A DNA stretch of 37,916 nt from a virus. The notes below the pieces were generated by a model. It was given only the letters and a program-made list of their open reading frames with translations. It was not told the origin of the DNA and made no database searches. Below are positions 30,940-37,629 of this stretch, one piece after another; positions within the stretch are counted from its first letter, which is position 1; each line of letters opens with the position of its first letter. Position numbers and translations under genes: made by a program. The stretch is from IMG/VR virus record IMGVR_UViG_3300012349_000011, positions 1 to 37,916 of that record, one strand, 5' to 3'.

Positions 30940-31673
30940 TCGGGGAACCATCCTTCTAGGACTGCGTTGAGCCCTTCTCGCTGTGTCAGACCAAGAATAG
31001 CACCGTGGAAATCTGTGCCAACAGCTATTGTCGTATAAGTGATTCCTTCTTCATCCTTGGTGATGTGGTTAGGTCGCATTCGCAGACGATCCCCCTTAAT
31101 ACGTCCTGCATGGCCAGTGAATCTATCCAACAGGTCCGGATCAAAAGTGTATTCATCTGGCTCTATAGCCTGAGCTTCGTATAGATGCATTAAATCCATG
31201 AGGGCTTTTAGGTCAATCTTTCCCTCTGTGAGAATAAATGCAGAATTATCTAACAGATCGTTAGATTCCCTTAAATCTCCCTCCCTGATACCAACATGAA
31301 GAGCGGCCAGTGGCTCTTCCTCGCTTAGCTGATCCACAACGAGAAATACTTGATGCTCTTCCTCGGCCTTCCTATGGGGACGTATCCACTTCTGTAGTGA
31401 TTCGGCTTCTCCATTGGTAGGCAGATAGAATGGTGCCCAAGTTGATGATTCAGACATAGTAATTCTTGCTATGCCTATTGTGTGTCCATCTGTGGCATAA
31501 AGATAGAGCCTGTTGGTATGTTCCCACTCAGAGATACGATCGGAACGTACTTCCATACCAATGTAGGGTGCCTTACCGGGCACCTTCCCTCTTGCCTTGC
31601 CAGCATGTGGAAGTACGGCGTCTAAAGCCCAGGACAGATCGTCACGTTTGACATGAGGAAAGGTCGTGTTCAC
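30936..31673 (-). CDS. Sliding-clamp-like (DnaN/PCNA-fold) protein, tentative
   Basis: 245 residues, GTG start coupled to the previous gene (GTGA). N-terminal DDLSWALDAVLPHAGKARGK and RLYLYATDGHTIGIARITMS echo the first helix and the LxATDxxxLAxxxI strand of beta-clamp domains. Later segments (LVVDQLSEEEPLAALHVG, RLRMRPNHITKDEEGITYTT) show clamp-like alternation. The size fits a two-domain clamp of the T4 gp45/PCNA sort rather than three-domain bacterial DnaN. It is the largest leftward gene. The call is based on pattern only. Confidence 0.45.
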   Translation of the reverse strand: MNTTFPHVKRDDLSWALDAVLPHAGKARGKVPGKAPYIGMEVRSDRISEWEHTNRLYLYATDGHTIGIARITMSESSTWAPFYLPTNGEAESLQKWIRPHRKAEEEHQVFLVVDQLSEEEPLAALHVGIREGDLRESNDLLDNSAFILTEGKIDLKALMDLMHLYEAQAIEPDEYTFDPDLLDRFTGHAGRIKGDRLRMRPNHITKDEEGITYTTIAVGTDFHGAILGLTQREGLNAVLEGWFPE

Positions 31674-31882
31674 TCTAGTCCGAATGCTGCTCGGACAATC
31701 TCTCGTGCGTAGTAGACGCCACCTGCTCTACCACGATATGAAGCGGAAGCTGAGCTATCCGCATTTAAGGCAGTCAGTCCGGTCGCGATTTTGTCCTGTT
31801 CGGCAATCGCGATATCTAATTTCGCCAGAGCGTCGTCTCGCTGGGCTCGTAGTTCGGTAAGTTCTTCGGTAGGTTCGTTCAT
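31670..31882 (-). CDS. Small coiled-coil protein, unknown
   Basis: 70 residues, ATGA-coupled to the HTH gene and GTGA-coupled to the clamp-like gene. Residues 4-35 (TEELTELRAQRDDALAKLDIA in register) form a heptad-rich helix. The C-terminus GRAGGVYYAREIVRAAFG is also helical. Function is unknown. Confidence 0.6.
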   Translation of the reverse strand: MNEPTEELTELRAQRDDALAKLDIAIAEQDKIATGLTALNADSSASASYRGRAGGVYYAREIVRAAFGLE

Positions 31883-32409
31883 TGTTTCTCATCCCTTCTT
31901 CTGTATCTTTGGATATTGCTATGCAAAGTGCTTGGCTGGATTCCAAGACGATGAGCGATTTCATCTTCGCTGATACCAAACCTGACAAGGTGATGGTACT
32001 CTTCCATGATGTATTCCCATTGTCTCTTTCTACCTTCTCGCGAGAGAGGATTATGCAGAGAGATGGGAGCTTCATCATTCTCGATATCAACCCAACGATC
32101 GACAGGCAGCCAACCATTACGCTTGGCATATCTAGACCGACGCATACTAGCTAGCGTCCTTGATGGAGTGCGGTCAATGAACGCCTCAAAGATTAGGTCA
32201 ATGGTGTCAGCTAGATCCTTTCGGATATAGGTTCGCCTTTCACCACCCATCTGTAGAACCTTGTCTATTCTCCCTCTTCCGATGCCAGCCCACCTGGCAA
32301 GCTCACCATTCCCCCACCCTAGACAAGCCAGAGCTTGCAGCTTTCTACGTGAACCAACTACAGACACATTATACGGGTCCAGTCCTAAGTAGGATCTTGA
32401 GTAGGTCAT
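31879..32409 (-). CDS. Helix-turn-helix DNA-binding protein
   Basis: 176 residues from ATG 32409 (an ATG four codons upstream abuts the ribosome site). Two HTH-like units are visible. One is near the N-terminus (RKLQALACLGWGNGELARWAGIGRGRIDKVL in outline). A clearer one is at the C-terminus (FGISEDEIAHRLGIQPSTLHS then NIQRYRRR). A basic middle carries TLASMRRSRYAKRNGWLPVD. It is the best candidate for a transcriptional regulator in the window. Confidence 0.65.
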   Translation of the reverse strand: MTYSRSYLGLDPYNVSVVGSRRKLQALACLGWGNGELARWAGIGRGRIDKVLQMGGERRTYIRKDLADTIDLIFEAFIDRTPSRTLASMRRSRYAKRNGWLPVDRWVDIENDEAPISLHNPLSREGRKRQWEYIMEEYHHLVRFGISEDEIAHRLGIQPSTLHSNIQRYRRRDEKQ

Positions 32410-32566
32410 GATTTGCAACATCCTCGATCAGATGTTCCGCACAGAAATCTTCTAGCGGAATCGCCCTTTCTTCACATTGACCAAAAGAAAGGAAGAGGCT
32501 AGGTGCCTCTTCCCATTGGAATATCCACTTGCAACGTTGTTTATTCGTTTCCTGTTGGTGGTCCAC
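32369..32566 (-). CDS. Small Cys/Trp-containing protein, unknown
   Basis: 65 residues from GTG 32566 (AAGGG upstream). RCKWIFQWEEAPSLFLSFGQCEER, then FCAEHL, gives Cys and His in a spacing that could hold a metal. It overlaps both neighbours. The start is uncertain. Confidence 0.5.
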   Translation of the reverse strand: MDHQQETNKQRCKWIFQWEEAPSLFLSFGQCEERAIPLEDFCAEHLIEDVANHDLLKILLRTGPV

Positions 32567-32780
32567 CGATTGCCCTTCCTGTGAAATAGAAAGTTGCAGC
32601 AGTCCACCAAAAGAAGCTGTATTGGTCTGGTAGCCCCTGAGAGAATGTGTCGTTTACTTCCTCGGCTGCCTTGTTAATTGCGTCTAACACACGCGACATA
32701 TCGAGTCCACCCCTGGGTGGGGTATCCTCTGTCACATCAGCAGTCCAGGATGAACCTTTAGGGGGGAGTGGATTTGTCAA
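32541..32780 (-). CDS. Small protein, unknown
   Basis: 79 residues if the TTG at 32780 is used. An ATG at 32699 with GGGTGG upstream gives 52 residues. The N-terminal part is Pro/Ser-rich, then a helix (MSRVLDAINKAAEEVNDTF) and an aromatic/hydrophobic end (YSFFWWTAATFYFTGRAIGG) that might touch the membrane. Start unresolved. Confidence 0.5.
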   Translation of the reverse strand: MTNPLPPKGSSWTADVTEDTPPRGGLDMSRVLDAINKAAEEVNDTFSQGLPDQYSFFWWTAATFYFTGRAIGGPPTGNE

Positions 32781-32982
32781 TGTTCTTCGCTTCCTTAGTA
32801 GATGCCTCTAGCCTTGCTTTCCACATAGCATCACGATCGGCATGGTGTTTCTTATGCCATCGGAGCCGAGCAGGCGAGGAACGGCGAGGCTGGAAAAGTA
32901 AGTCATTCACACTCTCCCAATTGGAGTTCATGTGTCGCTTATCTTCTACAACCTCGCCACGACGATTAAATCTCATTCTCAC
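32758..32982 (-). CDS. Small basic protein, unknown
   Basis: 74 residues from GTG 32982 (GAGG eight bases upstream). Basic helix (RRSSPARLRWHKKHHADRD) with several His. Overlaps both neighbours. Not recognised. Confidence 0.5.
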   Translation of the reverse strand: MRMRFNRRGEVVEDKRHMNSNWESVNDLLFQPRRSSPARLRWHKKHHADRDAMWKARLEASTKEAKNIDKSTPP

Positions 32983-33286
32983 GGGGAGTACCTCGATGAG
33001 TTCTGCGTGACTTGGCAGTTGCAGTTGCTCCCCTACGTACTTGCTGACGTTGTATGATCTTTGCCTTGTAATGTTTGCGCCATTTGCGATGAAATGCCTG
33101 CACTACGTAACGAAGATACAGCAGAACAAAGACCACTATGGCGACGATCGCCCATTCGGGTAGATCGTGGAAGATACTCAAGTTTTCTCCTAGCGGATGA
33201 GCGCTGGCAGCGCCGCTGGTAATTACTCCGTTGTCGATTGTCTTATCGACGAATTCGTCTTTGAATTCCTCTAAGATTAACCCCAT
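32966..33286 (-). CDS. Single-span membrane protein with basic cytoplasmic tail
   Basis: 106 residues from ATG 33286 (AAGGG six bases upstream). Polar N-terminus, a hydrophobic segment (WAIVAIVVFVLLYLRYVV, about residues 45-62), then a strongly basic C-terminal 40 residues. Predicted single span with the basic tail inside. Function is unknown. Confidence 0.6.
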   Translation of the reverse strand: MGLILEEFKDEFVDKTIDNGVITSGAASAHPLGENLSIFHDLPEWAIVAIVVFVLLYLRYVVQAFHRKWRKHYKAKIIQRQQVRRGATATAKSRRTHRGTPRENEI

Positions 33287-33304
33287 TACCATCCCTTACC
33301 CCTC

Positions 33305-33637
33305 CTAACTTGTGCTGCCCCATTCTGGATGTTCGGGGTACTGAATGGAAACAGCGCCTGCGTTTGGTTGACCGAAGTCATCCAGGGGTTTGAACTGAGT
33401 AGCATAATCCATATTGTCTGCGATTATTCTACCAGTATAGTACAAGATGCCGTCGTCGTCAAACATCTCGAATGAGTGAATTTGGTAGCCTGTGAGCTTG
33501 ATGGGTCCTTCGTTCTTTAATGCGGCCAGCATCCAGGGTGGAGCATCCCATGGACCTTCGATGCCAGCCTCGTTAAAGTCGAGAGGGTCACCTGTTTCAA
33601 ACAGGACATCCTCATCGATAATCCACGCATAGGTCAT
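33305..33637 (-). CDS. Acidic protein, unknown
   Basis: 110 residues, ATGA-coupled to the previous gene. Acidic N-terminus (IIDEDVLFETGDPLDFNEAG), beta-rich middle (IKLTGYQIHSFEMFDDDGIL). No recognised motif. Confidence 0.55.
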   Translation of the reverse strand: MTYAWIIDEDVLFETGDPLDFNEAGIEGPWDAPPWMLAALKNEGPIKLTGYQIHSFEMFDDDGILYYTGRIIADNMDYATQFKPLDDFGQPNAGAVSIQYPEHPEWGSTS

Positions 33638-33858
33638 GCTTCTCTCTTCTTGTTGCCTCGACGTAGAGTCTCGAATAACATGTCACTAGTGACATATTCA
33701 TGGAGGCTGTGATGACCTGAGTAATTTCTGTCCCATTCGACAACGTAAACATTGCCGTCGTGAGACTCATACTCATCCTGAAGAGTTTTCCGCACTGTTC
33801 CGTAGTGACGGAATATATGCAGTGTGCACTGGACACGATCGCCTCTGTGAAGAGGCAT
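33634..33858 (-). CDS. Small protein, possible SH3-like barrel
   Basis: 74 residues from ATG 33858 (TAATG coupling). MPLHRGDRVQCTLHIFRHYG and NVYVVEWDRNYSGHH suggest a small beta barrel. The long upstream extension in the same frame lies over two other genes and is rejected. Function unknown. Confidence 0.55.
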   Translation of the reverse strand: MPLHRGDRVQCTLHIFRHYGTVRKTLQDEYESHDGNVYVVEWDRNYSGHHSLHEYVTSDMLFETLRRGNKKREA

Positions 33859-33938
33859 TATTTGGTAGCCCAATAAATAAATAAACCAACAGTTAGTACA
33901 AAAGACCACCAAATTATCATGAAAAACAATAAGGCCAT
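33858..33938 (-). CDS. 26-residue membrane peptide
   Basis: ATG 33938 overlaps the upstream stop and its own stop overlaps the next start (TAATG on both sides). MALLFFMIIWWSFVLTVGLF then IYWATK is hydrophobic almost throughout, a membrane span with a short polar end. The exact junctions support it as a real gene. Confidence 0.6.
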   Translation of the reverse strand: MALLFFMIIWWSFVLTVGLFIYWATK

Positions 33939-34324
33939 TACCGCCTCGACTCGTATCTTGCTGCTCTTGCAGCATCCTGAACGGCAAAGTCGTGCAACTT
34001 TGCCGTGATTTGTTCGTATGTCTCTCCTGCTTCATTGGTATATGGTTGCCCACCCCGTTCGTTGGAGTGGTTGGGAATGTCCACGATGCCCTGGGTTGTG
34101 ACTTCATGGACTAGCTCGTCTGCGTAGATTTGCAGAAGTTTCTCGCAGACCTCTTCGAGGTCATTACGGACTTCTTCGACCTTTTCCACCAAAGAAAGCT
34201 CACCCCGTGCATCCATTAGAGGAATGAGCATGTTCATGTCGTTCACAACAGTGGAACTGTTGTGTAGCAATGCTTGAACCATCGTGCAAGCATGCTGACC
34301 GGGGTGAATTTCCATAATGCACAT
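33938..34324 (-). CDS. Helical acidic protein, unknown
   Basis: 128 residues directly after the previous tiny gene. All-helical with an acidic coiled-coil-like middle (SLVEKVEEVRNDLEEVCEKL) and a C-terminal helix (QITAKLHDFAVQDAARAARY). Not recognised. Confidence 0.6.
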   Translation of the reverse strand: MCIMEIHPGQHACTMVQALLHNSSTVVNDMNMLIPLMDARGELSLVEKVEEVRNDLEEVCEKLLQIYADELVHEVTTQGIVDIPNHSNERGGQPYTNEAGETYEQITAKLHDFAVQDAARAARYESRR

Positions 34325-34414
34325 TTACTTTCCTCTCTTCGATTGCCAGTAGCTGATAATGATGCTTGTTGTGATAAGAATTGGGAAGTAGGCAATTGTG
34401 GCAGCAGATAGCAT
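34325..34414 (-). CDS. 29-residue membrane peptide
   Basis: ATG 34414 after AGGTAGGTGAA. The stop is followed at once by the next ATG. MLSAATIAYFPILITTSIII then SYWQSKRGK: a hydrophobic span followed by a basic tail, giving a clear inside-positive orientation. Confidence 0.6.
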   Translation of the reverse strand: MLSAATIAYFPILITTSIIISYWQSKRGK

Positions 34415-34438
34415 TAATTCACCTACCTAAGTAGAACA

Positions 34439-34488
34439 CCGCTGTGTCTAGATGTCTAGTGACTAGTCCAGTGAGCGTGACACAGCGG
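34439..34488 (-). other. Long-stem inverted repeat in a leftward intergenic gap
   Basis: CCGCTGTGTC (34439-34448) and GACACAGCGG (34479-34488) are perfect 10-bp complements. The 30-base interior contains the palindrome GACTAGTC. Further short stems (GAGGG/CCCTC, GTCCC/GGGAC) follow to 34540. It may act as a terminator after the Pup-like gene or protect the downstream mRNA 5' end. Confidence 0.45.
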
Positions 34489-34538
34489 GAGGGTTGTCAT
34501 CCCTCAGTAAATGTCTCTTTGTCCCCTGGGGACTGGTC

Positions 34539-34805
34539 TTATAAATCTTCTACATTCCCACAGGTGGCACAGACGTGGTAGTAACCACGACAACCACCGC
34601 CCATGGTCTTGCCGTAGGCGTGGATGTGTTGTTCTTGTGTTTCAATTGCCGCGTTCTCTGCCAAAGCTTCGTCAACGTCGGCGAGGATGGCATTTACATC
34701 TTCTTGTGTCTGTACGGGAATGACTCGGGTCTGTCGATCGTCCATTGCATCCGCTTCGGACCGGTTGTCCCGTACTCGTTGCTTCTGTACTTGCTTTTGA
34801 GTCAT
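34539..34805 (-). CDS. Pup-like core-helix protein with C-terminal zinc motif
   Basis: 88 residues. The N-terminal 30 residues are polar and charged (KQVQKQRVRDNRSEADAMDD), like disordered Pup N-termini. Residues 40-52, ILADVDEALAENA, align with the Mpa/ARC-binding core LLDEIDDVLEENA of mycobacterial Pup as I recall it, with six identities in 13 and mostly conservative changes. Where Pup ends in a Gly-Gly-Gln/Glu tail, this protein reads HAYGKTMGGGC and then has His/Cys residues (HIH, CATCG) resembling a zinc site. It may mimic or block host pupylation. This could also be a chance helix. Confidence 0.6.
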   Translation of the reverse strand: MTQKQVQKQRVRDNRSEADAMDDRQTRVIPVQTQEDVNAILADVDEALAENAAIETQEQHIHAYGKTMGGGCRGYYHVCATCGNVEDL

Positions 34806-34818
34806 AACTTTCCTTTCA

Positions 34819-34876
34819 GACAGAGAGACGGCTACCCCAAAGGCGGGAGGTAGTGAAGAGCAGCCGTCCCCCTGTC
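34819..34876 (-). other. Two-part hairpin upstream of the Pup-like gene
   Basis: GACAG (34819-34823) pairs with CTGTC (34872-34876), and inside it GACGGCT (34827-34833) pairs with AGCCGTC (34862-34868). It lies in the gap between the acidic protein gene and the Pup-like gene. It could be an attenuator or RNA-processing structure. Confidence 0.4.
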
Positions 34877-34896
34877 AGCTTGTAAACGCGGTGAAC

Positions 34897-35445
34897 TTAG
34901 AGTCCGGGACCGCGCTTGTTGGCGAGCATGTCGTCCTCGATCTCGCTGATCGGCTGGCCGGTGAGAGCTGCGACAACCTGTGCGTCATTCTCTTCGGCTT
35001 CGGTCAGTCCTTCACGTACAGGACCGTCGAGACCGAAGCCCTCATCGGCTTCACCATCAGCACCTAGGAGAGCGCCGAGGAAATTGCCGCTCATGGTCGC
35101 ACCGGAACCGAGCATCGTCTCGAACAGCTGCTCTTCCTGTTGGTTCTGGTAATCGATCCATGCCAGATGTGCTGGCCCGTTGCTGATGTTGTTGACGATC
35201 TCGTTGTGGACTTCGGCGAGGTCGTAGTTGGTGACGTTGGCGACGTACTGCTCGAATGCCGCTTCGTCAGCCACCGCAACATTGGTGACTGGATTGATTT
35301 CCGCTCCCTCGGGCGGGGCGTAGGTGGTCCAGTCGATTTCTCGTTTGGTTCCCGAGACCTTCTTTGTAGTTCCCACTGGTATTCCTTTCTTTGTATCTGC
35401 GGCTGGCTTACCGCAGAAACTTGGACTACGGATATGTCCTGTCAT
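34897..35445 (-). CDS. Acidic protein, unknown
   Basis: 182 residues from ATG 35445, overlapping the secreted-protein gene by 20 bases. Lys-rich N-terminal 45 residues (VGTTKKVSGTKREIDW), then a long acidic region (NYDLAEVHNEIVNNIS...) with Gly/Met-rich GSGATMSGNFLGALLG and an acidic C-terminus. No motif is recognised. The codons are somewhat more GC-rich than in the tiny genes further left. Confidence 0.6.
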   Translation of the reverse strand: MTGHIRSPSFCGKPAADTKKGIPVGTTKKVSGTKREIDWTTYAPPEGAEINPVTNVAVADEAAFEQYVANVTNYDLAEVHNEIVNNISNGPAHLAWIDYQNQQEEQLFETMLGSGATMSGNFLGALLGADGEADEGFGLDGPVREGLTEAEENDAQVVAALTGQPISEIEDDMLANKRGPGL

Positions 35446-35953
35446 TCGTCCAAGTGCAGCAGACCGTGAAATGGTCCAAATACAGGTAGCCGTTGGCGTC
35501 ATTGCCAAGCTTCATTCGCTCCCCGGTAATATAGACCGAGGAATGGTTGGTTCCTGACGCCCACACTGCATGACCGCTGCCGTCGTAAAGCACGAAGTTT
35601 AGGTCAGGTTGCCAGTTGATATGAGCGGCTGTACCGGCATTCGGTGTGTGCCACCTTGCCGTGCCCCACGATGTGCCGACACACGACGTAGTGAAACTGT
35701 ACCGCCGATAGAGAGCAAGTGTGCCAGACGGCCAGAATTCGAGCTTCTCTTCGGCGCAGGAATTCGTGCCATAGACGTAACTGACACGAGTGAAGTTGGC
35801 CGATGCGTACTGAACAGTGACACCGCTACCGGTCTTGTCCCACTGATGAACCCATGTATAAGCGGTTGTCGCAGAAGCTTGCGGCATATTGACAGCAGTC
35901 ATTAGACCCACTGCCATCAACAAGGTGGCGATTAGTATTCCGATTCTTTTCAT
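35426..35953 (-). CDS. Secreted bulb-type-lectin-like protein
   Basis: 175 residues with GGAG before the ATG. A Sec signal peptide is clear: MKRIGIL, hydrophobic ATLLMAVGLMTAV, then a cleavage site after PQASA (about residue 28). The mature part contains three beta-prism-like repeats: LEFWPSGTLALY (71-82), INWQPDLNFVLY (112-123, followed by DGSGHAVWASGT) and MKLGNDANGYLYL (147-159). This resembles the QxDxNxVxY repeats of bulb-type lectins. Four to five Cys could form disulfides. It is likely exported by the infected cell. Confidence 0.7.
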   Translation of the reverse strand: MKRIGILIATLLMAVGLMTAVNMPQASATTAYTWVHQWDKTGSGVTVQYASANFTRVSYVYGTNSCAEEKLEFWPSGTLALYRRYSFTTSCVGTSWGTARWHTPNAGTAAHINWQPDLNFVLYDGSGHAVWASGTNHSSVYITGERMKLGNDANGYLYLDHFTVCCTWTNDRTYP

Positions 35954-35969
35954 GCTGCTCCGATTCTTG

Positions 35970-36182
35970 TCAGCTGCGGCTGGGCTGTTCGTTCAGCCAC
36001 TCGGCCATGTGAACGGCGTGCTCGTACTGAGCACAGGTTGCGATCACCTTGTTGGTGATCTCGTCGTATACCTCCCATCCAAATGCTGGCATTCCCAGGG
36101 TCATCGCCCTGAGCCGAGTGCTGTCCGTGGTCTCACGGACAGCGAATGTGTGGATCTGGATTTCGGTGACCTGATCTGACAT
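35970..36182 (-). CDS. Small protein, unknown
   Basis: 70 residues with GGAAGGAAAAG upstream. Beta-alpha pattern (EIQIHTFAVRETTDS ... GWEVYDEITNKVIATCAQYE) ending in an amphipathic helix (HAVHMAEWLNEQ). Not recognised. Confidence 0.55.
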   Translation of the reverse strand: MSDQVTEIQIHTFAVRETTDSTRLRAMTLGMPAFGWEVYDEITNKVIATCAQYEHAVHMAEWLNEQPSRS

Positions 36183-36196
36183 TTGACTTTTCCTTC

Positions 36197-36421
36197 CTAC
36201 TCAGCCAAATCACGCTCTGTGACTGGCGTTGGGATCGTGTAGCCATATTCATCCAAGTTACACTCGGCATAGAAACCCTGAATGTTGAAATCAGGATTCT
36301 CTGTCTTGAATTCACGGGCTACATGACGTGCAACAACCGCGATGTAGAAGCGGCCATTTTCATCTCGGTCGTGGATTTCTTGGCGTACGCGCGAAGCAAC
36401 GCGCTTGATGAATTCAGGCAT
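36197..36421 (-). CDS. Small protein, unknown
   Basis: 74 residues. N-terminal basic helix (FIKRVASRVRQEIHDRDENG) then beta-like segments and an acidic end. Overlaps the next gene by eight bases. Not recognised. Confidence 0.55.
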   Translation of the reverse strand: MPEFIKRVASRVRQEIHDRDENGRFYIAVVARHVAREFKTENPDFNIQGFYAECNLDEYGYTIPTPVTERDLAE

Positions 36422-36692
36422 GGGCTTGTCGATCTTTCATGACTTTGAGGATATCTTCGACACTAACCCGCACTTCGAAAGTGTTGGTTATGCGAAAGCC
36501 GGTAAACGCAATGCGTACTTCGGCCTCTGTGAAACACGGGTCCGTGGGAGCGTGTTCAATACGGTTTTCTAGGTCCTGTACTTTGTTCCGCCACTCAGGA
36601 CCTTTGCCAAAACTCTCGGTTATTGCGTCCTTGAGAGCTTCAGCTAAACGCATGATGTCATCATCATGCAAGCGGACGTAATGGTCAGCCAT
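36414..36692 (-). CDS. Small helical protein, unknown
   Basis: 92 residues. Amphipathic helices (DDDIMRLAEALKDAITESFG; EWRNKVQDLENRIEH) followed by beta strands (VRIAFTGFRITNTFEVRVS). No family is recognised. Confidence 0.55.
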   Translation of the reverse strand: MADHYVRLHDDDIMRLAEALKDAITESFGKGPEWRNKVQDLENRIEHAPTDPCFTEAEVRIAFTGFRITNTFEVRVSVEDILKVMKDRQAHA

Positions 36693-36695
36693 CAG

Positions 36696-36893
36696 TTACA
36701 TGCCCATGGAGCCGTCGACGAAACGCCCCTCTTGAGCGTCGTTTCCTTGCTTACTGAGCGCTTTGGCCAGCATGGTGTTGTTCTTTTCGAGCCGCCGGTT
36801 CTGGGCGACGAGGGAGTCGATCTGGCGTAGTGCTCGTGTGTACGATGCAGATAGCTGTGCGACAAACTCGTTACTGAGGACGGTCTTTGCCAT
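36696..36893 (-). CDS. Small coiled-coil protein
   Basis: 65 residues. Residues 8-45 form a heptad-type helix (FVAQLSASYTRALRQIDSLV, then QNRRLEKNNTMLAKAL). Gly/Met-rich tail. Oligomerisation is likely; function is unknown. Confidence 0.6.
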   Translation of the reverse strand: MAKTVLSNEFVAQLSASYTRALRQIDSLVAQNRRLEKNNTMLAKALSKQGNDAQEGRFVDGSMGM

Positions 36894-36905
36894 GGTCGTA
36901 CCTTT

Positions 36906-37022
36906 CTAGGGGGGAGGGCTGAGCAGACAAATCATTCCTGTTATGAACATGATCCAGAACAGGAAACACCACGCCAGAAATCCTGGCGCAGATATGAGTC
37001 GCTTGAAAAGAATCTCACTCAT
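36906..37022 (-). CDS. 38-residue membrane peptide
   Basis: ATG 37022 forms an ATGA overlap with the upstream stop. MSEILFKRLISAPG then FLAWCFLFWIMFITGMICLL and a Pro tail: one long hydrophobic span of about 20 residues. The longer frame upstream lies over another gene and is rejected. Confidence 0.6.
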   Translation of the reverse strand: MSEILFKRLISAPGFLAWCFLFWIMFITGMICLLSPPP

Positions 37023-37192
37023 TTGTTCACTTCGACAAACGAGTAGCGACGAAGCTCTTGCATGTCTGGCTTGGACCGAATGAATTCGACTACTTGAACG
37101 CCAGACAGATTGCCAACGTGATCTCCTACTGGCTTGCGCATGTCCTCTTGGTACAGCACGTCGTAGCGCTTCCACGCCTTGATTTCGTTCAT
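37019..37192 (-). CDS. 57-residue protein, unknown
   Basis: ATG 37192 with GGGAG seven bases upstream. MNEIKAWKRYDVLYQEDMRK then VVEFIRSKPDMQELRRYSFV: a small helical protein coupled to the membrane peptide that follows. Not recognised. Confidence 0.6.
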   Translation of the reverse strand: MNEIKAWKRYDVLYQEDMRKPVGDHVGNLSGVQVVEFIRSKPDMQELRRYSFVEVNK

Positions 37193-37629
37193 GACATTCT
37201 CCCTGTCTTCGAAGCTTGGTAGCGTTTTATTAAGCCCAAGGTAGGTGACTAGCTACCTTGGGCACTTGCAACGCCTCTCTTCCAGCCGAACCCGGAATGG
37301 TCGGCTTAGTCACGGACGCTTGTCCCTTTCCACGGGGACGTTTGCATGACGGGTTCGGGATGCCGCCCGACTTAAAACCTACGGCGATAGGTACGCTGCC
37401 GTCCCAGCGTTGTTAAGAGCGTGAGAGTTGTGCACTGCCCTCATCACCGATTGAGTACCTGTTTCCACTCAACTACCCACCGGGCGGACTTACATGCGGC
37501 TGGCGCTCAGCGAAACTACCTGATGTGTGCCTCTCTGCCAGGACACTCTTAATCAAGCAATTGCGAACTGTCAGCACGATTGGCTCTCACACATTGGAGT
37601 TGGTTAAGCTCCAATGTCCGCTGTCCCCA
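37193..37629. other. 437-base gene-free structured segment
   Basis: No reading frame with a ribosome site. Perfect local hairpins: CCCAAGGTAG/CTACCTTGGG (37235-37244, 37253-37262) and ACATTGGAG/CTCCAATGT (37592-37600, 37610-37618). Others include ACGCTG/CAGCGT near 37397-37410 and GCCGA/TCGGC near 37286. Long-range pairs: CCGCCCG (37363-37369) with CGGGCGG (37481-37487), and TTAAGAG (37412-37418) with CTCTTAA (37545-37551). It lies upstream of the leftward accessory genes and probably holds their promoter and a long structured leader or non-coding RNA. Confidence 0.45.

Noticed and set aside
37286-37400. 5S-rRNA-like or tmRNA-like RNA
   Set aside because: Only a dozen bases match 5S rRNA, the helices do not follow its order, and no tRNA-like ends or tag frame of a tmRNA were found.
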